DNA of 41,713 nucleotides, from positions 1 through 41,713 of the forward strand of contig JBBISA010000036.1 of assembly GCA_037441525.1 (NCBI GenBank). Direction: 5' to 3'. The DNA is from SKVR01 sp037441525. GTDB lineage: Bacteria > Bacteroidota > Bacteroidia > Bacteroidales > UBA7960. The first letter of the stretch is position 1. Each line of letters starts with the position of its first letter. The notes beneath the pieces are model-generated. The model worked only from the letters and a program-made list of their open reading frames with translations. It was not told where the DNA came from and did not search any database. The translations under genes were made by a program, and so were the position numbers. This document shows positions 8,282 through 15,116 of the stretch, one piece after another.

Positions 8282-8923
8282 TTAATTGCCAACAACCACC
8301 TTCGCAAACCGGATTATTTTGCCATTCAGCAAATAGCCCTTTTGCACTTCATCAATCACTTTCCCTTTTTCCTCGGGGCTTGGGGCGGCAATATGGGTTA
8401 TGGCCTCATGAAAATCAGTATTGAAATCCTTTCCCAGGGTTTCTATTTCTTCTAACCCCTTATGTTTCAGAATTGTTTTTAGTTTGGTATAAATTAGTGT
8501 TATTCCCTCTCCTAAAACGTCAATATCGGGGTTTTCATTAAAGGACTTATTGGCTCTTTCAAGGTCATCAAGAATGGGCAATACCGCTTCTGTCATTTCT
8601 GCCGAAGCTGTTTTGGTCAACTCCATCCTTTCCTTTATGCTTCTCTTGCGGAAATTGTCAAATTCTGAAAATAGTCTCAGATACTTATCGTTAAGCTCTT
8701 TATACTTTTCTTCCAGTTCCCTTATTTGAGCATTCTTAGAGTCTGCAGAATTCTTTTCCGGGCTCGCGGATTGTTCTTCATGGTTGGTTACCTGGCCAGC
8801 CAGATGGTCTGTTGGTTCTGGTTGTGGCTGTCCATTGGCAATGTTATTCTGATTTTCTGACATTCCGTCAGGTTTCACTTCTGTTGTCTCGTTGGTCTCT
8901 TTATGTTTATCCTTCTTTGTCAT
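8282..8923 (-). CDS. grpE: Nucleotide exchange factor GrpE
   Basis: This 213-residue protein begins with about 65 residues of Glu/Gln/Asn-rich, probably disordered sequence. A long coiled coil follows (about 70-120, with KYKELNDKYLRLFSEFDNFRKR), and then the beta domain with the signature GLEEIETLGKDFNTDFHEAI and EVQKGYLLNGKIIRFAKVVV. It acts as ADP-release factor for DnaK and as thermosensor in known systems. The gene leads the grpE-dnaJ pair. No CIRCE inverted repeat was found in the 102 bases upstream; a weak AGACTTTG box on the minus strand there is one off the -7 consensus. Confidence 0.96.
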   Translation of the reverse strand: MTKKDKHKETNETTEVKPDGMSENQNNIANGQPQPEPTDHLAGQVTNHEEQSASPEKNSADSKNAQIRELEEKYKELNDKYLRLFSEFDNFRKRSIKERMELTKTASAEMTEAVLPILDDLERANKSFNENPDIDVLGEGITLIYTKLKTILKHKGLEEIETLGKDFNTDFHEAITHIAAPSPEEKGKVIDEVQKGYLLNGKIIRFAKVVVGN

Positions 8924-9025
8924 ATCTCAACTGTATGTTTTATTTAAATTGCCCTGAAAAAAATTCATGCACCTTTTACAAAGTCTTTGCCATAGCTGCC
9001 TTGTAGGTCAATTTGTCAGCGCTGC

Positions 9026-10339
9026 CTAAATCCTGTTAATTTTTGCTCCAAGGTTTCTCAATCTCTGGTCAATATGCTGGTAACCCCGGTCAATCTGCTC
9101 TATGTTATTGATAATGCTCTTTCCGTCGGCACTTAGTGCAGCTATAAGCAAGGCTACTCCGGCCCTTATGTCGGGCGAGGTCATTTCTATGGGTTTAAGT
9201 GAAAACTGCCGGTTTAGTCCAATAACCGTTGCCCGGTGTGGGTCGCAAAGAATAATCTGTGCCCCCATATCGATAAGTTTATCCACAAAAAACAACCTGC
9301 TTTCAAACATTTTCTGGTGTATGAGTACACTCCCTTTTGCCTGAATGGCAGCAACCAGCAATACACTCAACAGGTCGGGGGTAAAACCTGGCCAGGGGGC
9401 ATCGCTTACGGTAAGTATGCTTCCATCAATATAATTTTCTACCTGGTAGCAATCCTGTGTAGGGATATGAATATCGTCGCACACCACATTGAATTTTATG
9501 CCCAGCTTTTTAAATACATCCGGAATGATTCCCAACTGGTCGAACCCTACGTTTTTAATGGTAATATCGCTCTGAGTCATAGCGGCAAGGGCTATAAAAC
9601 TACCGGTTTCAATCATATCGGGCAACAGGGTATGAGTGCAGCCATTCAGTGTATCAACCCCTTCAATTATAAGAAGGTTTGACCCAACACCGCTAATTCT
9701 GGCTCCCATATTGTTGAGCATTTTACATAATTGCTGAATGTAGGGTTCGCAGGCTGCATTATAAATGGTGGTTGTGCCTTTGGCCAAAACGGCTGCCATT
9801 AAAACATTGGCAGTTCCGGTAACTGATGCCTCATCGAGCAGAATATAGTTGCCTTTTAGTCGCTTACTGTTAATGCTGTAAAACCCTGTCTGTGAATCGT
9901 AATTGAATTCAGCCCCAAGTTTCTGCAGTCCAATAAAGTGCGTGTCGAGTCTGCGACGGCCAATTTTATCGCCTCCTGGTCTGGGAATAAAGGCTTCCCC
10001 AAAACGCGCAAGCAAGGGTCCCACTATCATTACCGAACCCCTGAGCTTCGAAGCCTTTTTGCGGAAGTTTTCCGACGAAAGGTAACCCAGGTCGGGATTG
10101 TCGGCCCTGAATGATACACAACCCGTGGATAGCCTGTTTACTGTTACACCCATATCAGCCAAAAGGTCAATTAGGTTATTCACGTCGATTATATCGGGAA
10201 GGTTATTAATTGTTACCTCGCCCGGGGTAAGCAATGTGGCACAAATAATTTGAAGGGCTTCGTTTTTGGCCCCTTGCGGAGTTATTTCTCCTTTCAGCTT
10301 TAAGCCTCCATAAACTTCAAATGAACCCATAGTATTCAA
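9026..10339 (-). CDS. murA: UDP-GlcNAc 1-carboxyvinyltransferase MurA (Cys-to-Asp variant)
   Basis: 437 residues (434 if translation starts at the second Met, 10330). It catalyses the first committed step of peptidoglycan synthesis, transfer of enolpyruvate from PEP to UDP-GlcNAc. The N-terminal GAKNEAL (catalytic Lys25) and the RGSVMIVGPLLARFG block are typical. In the flexible loop the sequence is RPGGDKIGRRRLDTH, with Asp124 where most bacterial MurA proteins have the Cys that fosfomycin alkylates. This replacement is known to make MurA insensitive to fosfomycin while keeping activity. The gene follows a DUF4290 gene by 112 bases, with a strong hairpin between them. Confidence 0.96.
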   Translation of the reverse strand: MNTMGSFEVYGGLKLKGEITPQGAKNEALQIICATLLTPGEVTINNLPDIIDVNNLIDLLADMGVTVNRLSTGCVSFRADNPDLGYLSSENFRKKASKLRGSVMIVGPLLARFGEAFIPRPGGDKIGRRRLDTHFIGLQKLGAEFNYDSQTGFYSINSKRLKGNYILLDEASVTGTANVLMAAVLAKGTTTIYNAACEPYIQQLCKMLNNMGARISGVGSNLLIIEGVDTLNGCTHTLLPDMIETGSFIALAAMTQSDITIKNVGFDQLGIIPDVFKKLGIKFNVVCDDIHIPTQDCYQVENYIDGSILTVSDAPWPGFTPDLLSVLLVAAIQAKGSVLIHQKMFESRLFFVDKLIDMGAQIILCDPHRATVIGLNRQFSLKPIEMTSPDIRAGVALLIAALSADGKSIINNIEQIDRGYQHIDQRLRNLGAKINRI

Positions 10340-10366
10340 TATTAAACGGTTACAGATATAAATTAA

Positions 10367-10390
10367 AAGGGGAACACATGGTTACCCCTT
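10367..10390 (-). terminator. Hairpin between DUF4290 gene and murA
   Basis: Arms AAGGGG and CCCCTT close on an inner AAC/GTTA stem with a short loop, giving about 8-9 base pairs with one bulged base. On the minus strand it is followed by TTTTAATTT. It lies only 27 bases before the murA start, so it could be a terminator of the DUF4290 transcript or an attenuator of murA. The plus strand also has a T-run after it. Confidence 0.5.
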
Positions 10391-10451
10391 AATTTTTTAT
10401 TGCCTCTGGTATTGCTTCGGTCTAATATAATAAAGCTGAAAACTGGCTTTT

Positions 10452-11120
10452 CTACCCTTGCTTTTTTTGTTTCTTTCTGAAGCCACCTTTATTGGATTGT
10501 TTTTTATACTGAAAATTCTTCTTTTTCTGGCTTCCACCCGATGAGCCAAGGTTCATCTGGGCATTTTTGGCAAGAATTTCCTGTGTATTGCTCAGTTTTA
10601 CACCTTCATCAAGGGTAAGTCTGCCGTTTGATAATAGTTCCAGATGAGCAGCAATTTCTTCGTCGGTAACGGCATCGCGGTTCCAGGTCAGATATGATTT
10701 TTTCAGGTAATTGGCAATCATTTTAATGAGGGCCTGTTTTTCTTCGCCATCTTCAAACTCACAGGCTTTTTCAATTATTCTTTCGATATGCTTGCCATAA
10801 TGCCGTAACTTAATATGATTAGATGGGTAGTTTAAATTATCAGGTTTGCGTTGCAAAGATTCGCGCGAAGGGATAGGGTAGGGGGAATCAACATCCAGCT
10901 TAAAATCGGACATTATAAAGAGATGGTCCCAGAGTTTATGTTTAAAATCATTGATATCTCTTAGATGTGGGTTTAGCTGTCCCATTACCTGTATGGTGGC
11001 CCGGGCAAGGCAATTGCGCTTTTCCCTGCTTTCGAAAGACATTATATATTCAATCATTTTCTGAATATTTCTGCCATATTCAGAAATACTCATTTTGGAG
11101 CGTTGTGAATTGTATTCCAT
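10452..11120 (-). CDS. DUF4290 family protein of unknown function
   Basis: 222 residues, recognised as DUF4290, a family I know mainly from Bacteroidota. The helical core includes ISEYGRNIQKMIEYIMSFE, QVMGQLNPHLRD, LWDHLFIMSDFKLDVDSPYP and LRHYGKHIERIIEKA. The last 25 or so residues are strongly basic and low in complexity (KKKNFQYKKQSNKGG, then RKKQKKQG), a tail often seen in RNA-binding or ribosome-associated proteins. No signal peptide or membrane segment is present. It lies between uvrD and murA on the same strand; a TATATTTG box is 227 bases upstream. Function unknown; the RNA-binding idea is inference from the tail alone. Confidence 0.85.
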   Translation of the reverse strand: MEYNSQRSKMSISEYGRNIQKMIEYIMSFESREKRNCLARATIQVMGQLNPHLRDINDFKHKLWDHLFIMSDFKLDVDSPYPIPSRESLQRKPDNLNYPSNHIKLRHYGKHIERIIEKACEFEDGEEKQALIKMIANYLKKSYLTWNRDAVTDEEIAAHLELLSNGRLTLDEGVKLSNTQEILAKNAQMNLGSSGGSQKKKNFQYKKQSNKGGFRKKQKKQG

Positions 11121-11346
11121 TCAGATTGTTTTGGGTAGACTTTAAAACTTTACTTTAAAACCTTGTAGTTGGTTGTGCAGATTATTACCAAAAGAATTTT
11201 GTAAAAGCAACCTTGTAATTTCAGGATTGTGACTTGAACCATTTTTTCAACCAAAAACCAGGAAAATTCCTTTTGCCCGGAAACACTTTCAGGGAGCATT
11301 TGAAGAGGCAAATTATTGTTTCTGAGGTAAGAGAACAATAGTGGGG

Positions 11347-11354
11347 CAAATATA
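11347..11354 (-). promoter_or_regulatory. Possible -7 box for DUF4290-murA
   Basis: On the minus strand this reads TATATTTG, within the 259-bp gap between the uvrD stop and the DUF4290 start. That gap holds no other recognisable element. No -33 match was found, and the distance to the start (227 bases) is long. Confidence 0.35.
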
Positions 11355-11379
11355 GCCATTTTAACAGACCTTTTGTATG

Positions 11380-13668
11380 CTAATTTAAAATTTTGAGTTT
11401 TGCAAACTTCAATAGTAATTGCTTCTTTCCAAAATTGCTGAACTGGATGGTGGCTTTTGCATTTTCCCCTGTTCCATCAATCATTTCAACCTTTCCCATC
11501 CCAAAACGCTGATGCTGTACCAACAAACCAGGATACAATTCGCTTGCATTTACGCTTTTAAACATACTGTCATCCTGCAAATCGTTTCCTGAGGGTGCCT
11601 TTGGGGATTCAGTTTTTGTTGCCGAAAAGCTATTTCTGCTATCAGCGAAACTCTCCTTAGCCCATGCAGGTTTTTTAAATTGTGGATTTGTAGCAGTGTT
11701 GATTACAAAAGCCGGTTCAAGTTCATCAACAAATCTGCTTGGTTCACAAATAGTAAACTGGCCAAATCTGAACCTGGTTTCAGCATAGGTAATGGTTAAT
11801 TGTGTCATAGCCCGGGTTATAGCCACATAAAACAAACGCCTTTCTTCTTCAAGTTCGGTTCTTGATGTCAGGGAAAGTTGTGAAGGGAAAAGGTTTTCTT
11901 CAACTCCTACAATATAAACGTACGGAAATTCAAGCCCTTTGGCGGCATGTATGGTCATAAGCGACACTTTGTCTGCATCGGTTTGGTCTTCCTTGTCAAG
12001 GTCGGCATCTGTCATCAAAGAAATATCCTGCATAAAAACATCAAGGGTCAATATGCTGGCTTCACCTTCCACGTCGCTTTTAATTTCAGAGAAGTCCTTT
12101 AATCCACTCATCAATTCCTCAATATTGTCTTTTCTGGTTTCAGCCTCAATACTTTCTTCCTCAGTGTAATGCTTTAGAATGCCACTGGTATAAAGAATTT
12201 TCGAACCCATTTCGAATGCATTGTACTGAAAAATTTGTGCACCAGCGCTTTTAATTGATGTAGCAAATTCGTTCAGTTTTTTCTTCACCCCGGCATTTAC
12301 ATCAAGCCTAAAACGGTCGGGGGCTATTGCAACATCTATAAGGGGAACCTGGTTGTCGTTTGCAGCCAAAACCAGCTTGTCCACACTGCTTTTACCTATT
12401 CCTCGTGCGGGGAAGTTTATTATACGCAGAAAAGCATCTTCATCATTGGGGTTTAATACCAGTCTGAAATAGGCAAGCACATCTTTAATCTCCTTGCGCT
12501 GGTAAAACGAAACTCCCCCGTAAATTCTGTAAGGAATGTTGAGTTTTCGCAATGCTTCTTCCAACGACCTCGACTGGGCATTGGTTCTGTAAAGGATGGC
12601 AAAATCTCTATTCATCCTTTGGTTGTTCATTTTGGTTTCAAAGATATTATTGGCCACCCAAAGGCCTTCCTCGCTTTCGCTTACCGCTTTTACTATCCTG
12701 ATTTTTTCTCCCGTATCATTCTGTGTCCAAACGTGTTTTTTTATCTGGTCTTTGTTATTCTTTATTATGCTGTTTGCCGCATTTACTATGTTTTGCGTCG
12801 AACGGTAATTTTGCTCCAGTTTAAATACCTTATTGTCAGGATAATCCTTTTTGAAATTAAGGATATTCTGAATATTAGCTCCCCTGAAGGCATATATACT
12901 CTGTGCATCATCACCCACAACACAAATATTTTCGTTGTTGGCAGCAAGTTTTTTTACAATCAGGTATTGCGAGAAATTGGTATCCTGGTATTCGTCGACC
13001 AGGATATATTGAAATTTCAGCTGATACTTATATAATACATCCGCAAAATCGCGAAGCAATACATTGGTATTAAATAGAAGGTCATCAAAATCCATTGCCG
13101 AAGCCTTCCTGAGCCTTTGTTGGTATAAACTGTAAAGAAGTCCCATTTTGGGTCTTTGGTTTTGCAGGTCATAATTTTGGATTTCAGTATCCTCATTATA
13201 ATCAACCGGAGATATAAGATTGTTTTTCGCATTGGAAATCCGGCTTAACACAAAACCTGGATTATAGGTTTTATCATCAAGTTGTTGTTCTTTAACAATG
13301 GTCTTAATGAGTCTTTTTGAATCGTCGGTATCGTAAATAGTAAAATTGCTGGGATACCCTATTTTATCTGCCTCAATCCTGAGAATTTTTGCGAAGATGG
13401 AATGAAAGGTACCCATCCAAAGCGATTTAGCTTTTGTAGCGCCCACCAGGTCAGCGATTCGCTCTTTCATTTCGCGGGCAGCCTTATTGGTAAAGGTTAA
13501 TGCAAGTATGTGAAACGGATCAACACCTTTACTGAGCAGGTAAGCAATACGATAGGTAAGCACTCTTGTTTTGCCAGATCCGGCTCCGGCAATTACCATT
13601 ACGGCACCTTCGGTGTTCTCTACTGCCTGTTTTTGAGCATCATTCAGCTCGTTAAAAAAATCAATCAT
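11380..13668 (-). CDS. UvrD/PcrA-type 3'-5' DNA helicase
   Basis: 762 residues, a usual size for superfamily 1A helicases. Visible motifs are the Q-motif region LNDAQKQAV, motif I AGAGSGKT (27-34), motif Ia FTNKAAREMKERI, motif II ILVDEYQDTN, motif III GDDAQSIYAFRGA, motif IV EQNYRSTQNI and the late motifs SLMTIHAAKGLEFPYVYIVG and EERRLFYVAITRA. The C-terminal part has a Tudor-like fold region (LYPGLLVQHQRFGMGKVEMI) that in PcrA/UvrD binds RNA polymerase. It unwinds DNA in nucleotide-excision and mismatch repair and removes obstacles. It is transcribed away from the ribosomal cluster, from a box at 13703-13710. I cannot separate uvrD from pcrA by eye. Confidence 0.93.
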   Translation of the reverse strand: MIDFFNELNDAQKQAVENTEGAVMVIAGAGSGKTRVLTYRIAYLLSKGVDPFHILALTFTNKAAREMKERIADLVGATKAKSLWMGTFHSIFAKILRIEADKIGYPSNFTIYDTDDSKRLIKTIVKEQQLDDKTYNPGFVLSRISNAKNNLISPVDYNEDTEIQNYDLQNQRPKMGLLYSLYQQRLRKASAMDFDDLLFNTNVLLRDFADVLYKYQLKFQYILVDEYQDTNFSQYLIVKKLAANNENICVVGDDAQSIYAFRGANIQNILNFKKDYPDNKVFKLEQNYRSTQNIVNAANSIIKNNKDQIKKHVWTQNDTGEKIRIVKAVSESEEGLWVANNIFETKMNNQRMNRDFAILYRTNAQSRSLEEALRKLNIPYRIYGGVSFYQRKEIKDVLAYFRLVLNPNDEDAFLRIINFPARGIGKSSVDKLVLAANDNQVPLIDVAIAPDRFRLDVNAGVKKKLNEFATSIKSAGAQIFQYNAFEMGSKILYTSGILKHYTEEESIEAETRKDNIEELMSGLKDFSEIKSDVEGEASILTLDVFMQDISLMTDADLDKEDQTDADKVSLMTIHAAKGLEFPYVYIVGVEENLFPSQLSLTSRTELEEERRLFYVAITRAMTQLTITYAETRFRFGQFTICEPSRFVDELEPAFVINTATNPQFKKPAWAKESFADSRNSFSATKTESPKAPSGNDLQDDSMFKSVNASELYPGLLVQHQRFGMGKVEMIDGTGENAKATIQFSNFGKKQLLLKFAKLKILN

Positions 13669-13702
13669 CCTTATTCTGAAACTTGTTGCCTTTAATAGGC
13701 TG

Positions 13703-13710
13703 CAAAGATA
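13703..13710 (-). promoter_or_regulatory. -7 box for uvrD
   Basis: TATCTTTG on the minus strand, a perfect TAnnTTTG match 34 bases before the helicase ATG. No clear -33 element. Confidence 0.5.
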
Positions 13711-13912
13711 GACTATTTGAAACGTTACTTTTTTATCAGATTGAATTCTTCCTTTAAGTTCTGTTAAGTCGCTTGTAAAATGGGCTATTCAGTGAATAAA
13801 ATTGCGGTTTTGCCGATTCTTAATTTTTAGGTAAGGGTAAAAATGAATTAACCGGCAAATAATTAATCATCAAAGCATTTTTAACCGTTAAAAATTAATA
13901 TATAATACCGTA

Positions 13913-13940
13913 TTTGGTTGCCGAAACTTTTCTATCTTTG
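13913..13940 (+). promoter_or_regulatory. Promoter P1 for the rpsL cluster
   Basis: A TTTG at 13913-13916 and a TATCTTTG at 13933-13940 (16 bases apart) resemble the Bacteroidota -33/-7 promoter. The -7 box is followed by TGCCCCC. The spacer is a little short of the usual 19-21 bases. Confidence 0.55.
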
Positions 13941-14074
13941 TGCCCCCGAAAATGGCGAAAAAAATTTACTGATAATCAGATTCTTTTTATCCCACTCCCC
14001 GGATACTGATTATTGATAATTCGATTCTGTTCGGACATGGAATTGCAAAAAGCGAAAATTTTGATAAGCCAGAC

Positions 14075-14104
14075 TTGGTTAATCAAAATAACTTTGTACC
14101 TTTG
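14075..14104 (+). promoter_or_regulatory. Promoter P2 for the rpsL cluster, double -7 box
   Basis: TTG at 14075-14077 is followed after 19 bases by TACCTTTG (14097-14104), an ideal Bacteroidota promoter. A second -7 match, TAACTTTG (14089-14096), abuts it directly. The start of transcription would fall about 65-75 bases before rpsL. Confidence 0.65.
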
Positions 14105-14180
14105 CACTCCCTAAAAAACGGTGAAAAATTTATAACCTAATAATAGAGAAGTTTTTACATAATAATTTTAAAATCAAAGT

Positions 14181-14570
14181 ATGCCAACAATCCAACAATT
14201 GGTTCGTAAAGGACGCCAAAAGGTGACTTACAAGAGTAAATCACCCGCTTTGGACTCATGTCCCCAAAGGCGCGGAGTTTGTGTTAGGGTTTATACAACT
14301 ACCCCTAAGAAACCCAACTCTGCAATGAGAAAGGTGGCCAGGGTAAGACTTACCAACAGCAAGGAGGTAAACGCTTACATTCCAGGTGAAGGACATAATT
14401 TACAGGAGCACTCTATTGTGCTTATTCGTGGTGGTAGGGTAAAAGATTTACCAGGTGTCAGATATCACATTATCAGGGGAGCCCTTGATACCAGTGGTGT
14501 TGAAGGCCGTAACCAGAGAAGATCAAAATATGGCACCAAGAAACCCAAAGCAAAAGCTGCAAAAAAATAA
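14181..14570 (+). CDS. rpsL: 30S ribosomal protein S12
   Basis: 129 residues, full length. It is part of the decoding centre. The loop TTTPKKPNSAMRKVARV (Lys43, Lys44) and GGRVKDLPGVRYH (Lys88, Asp89) keep the residues whose changes give streptomycin resistance in other bacteria, so the sequence looks streptomycin-sensitive at this protein. Asp89 is the residue that RimO methylthiolates in E. coli. It is the first gene of the large translation cluster, with S7 33 bases downstream. Confidence 0.98.
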   Translation: MPTIQQLVRKGRQKVTYKSKSPALDSCPQRRGVCVRVYTTTPKKPNSAMRKVARVRLTNSKEVNAYIPGEGHNLQEHSIVLIRGGRVKDLPGVRYHIIRGALDTSGVEGRNQRRSKYGTKKPKAKAAKK

Positions 14571-14603
14571 TATATAATCATTGCGATTAAATCTTTTGGA
14601 TAA

Positions 14604-15071
14604 ATGAGAAAGTCGAAACCAAAAAAAAGAATTCTGCTCCCTGACCCAAGGTTCGGTGATACTTTGGTTACCAGGTTTGTAAATAATATTATGCTGGAAG
14701 GTAAAAAGAACCTTGCCTATAATATCTTTTACGGAGCAGTTGATATTGTTAGCGAAAAAACCAAGGAAGACGGTCTTGAAGTTTGGAAAAAGGCGTTATC
14801 AAACGTTACTCCCAACGTAGAAGTTAGAAGTCGCCGTATTGGTGGTGCTACATTCCAGATACCATCCGAAATCAGACCTGAAAGGAAAATGTCAATTGGC
14901 ATGAAAAACCTTATCAGATTTGCACGCAAGCGCAACGAGAAAACTATGGCTGCAAAACTGGCCGGTGAAATCGTTTCTGCTTACAAAGAAGAAGGTGCTG
15001 CCTTCAAAAGAAAAGAAGACACTCACCGTATGGCCGATGCCAACAAAGCATTCGCACATTTCCGCTTTTAA
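14604..15071 (+). CDS. rpsG: 30S ribosomal protein S7
   Basis: 155 residues, standard bacterial length. It nucleates assembly of the 16S rRNA 3' major domain and lines the E site. The family blocks DPRFGDTLVTRFVNNIMLEGKK, NVTPNVEVRSRRIGGATFQIP and NEKTMAAKLAGEI are all present. It follows rpsL by 33 bases and precedes fusA by 45. In E. coli S7 represses the str operon through the rpsL-rpsG spacer; here that spacer is too short for an obvious equivalent. Confidence 0.98.
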   Translation: MRKSKPKKRILLPDPRFGDTLVTRFVNNIMLEGKKNLAYNIFYGAVDIVSEKTKEDGLEVWKKALSNVTPNVEVRSRRIGGATFQIPSEIRPERKMSIGMKNLIRFARKRNEKTMAAKLAGEIVSAYKEEGAAFKRKEDTHRMADANKAFAHFRF

Positions 15072-15116
15072 TTTTTTAAAAAATACAGATTTTACTATCC
15101 CATACTTCTTCATTTA

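Larger units (their letters stand above)
13669..14180. other. 512-bp divergent control region, uvrD / rpsL
   Basis: No gene is visible here. It holds one promoter box facing uvrD and two promoter regions facing rpsL. The stretch between the two rpsL promoters contains the near-palindrome CTGATAATCAG and a related ATTGATAATTCG segment. The rpsL transcript from the upstream promoter would have a leader of about 230 nt, long enough for a regulatory structure, though I could not match one. Confidence 0.7.

Noticed and set aside
8924..9025. Search for a CIRCE (HrcA) operator or heat-shock promoter ahead of grpE
   Set aside because: No TTAGCACTC/GAGTGCTAA repeat was found; only a short CAGCGCTG palindrome, too small to interpret.
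13669..14180. Possible tRNA or small RNA gene in the divergent control region
   Set aside because: No cloverleaf or T-arm sequence is visible; the region is explained as promoters and leader.
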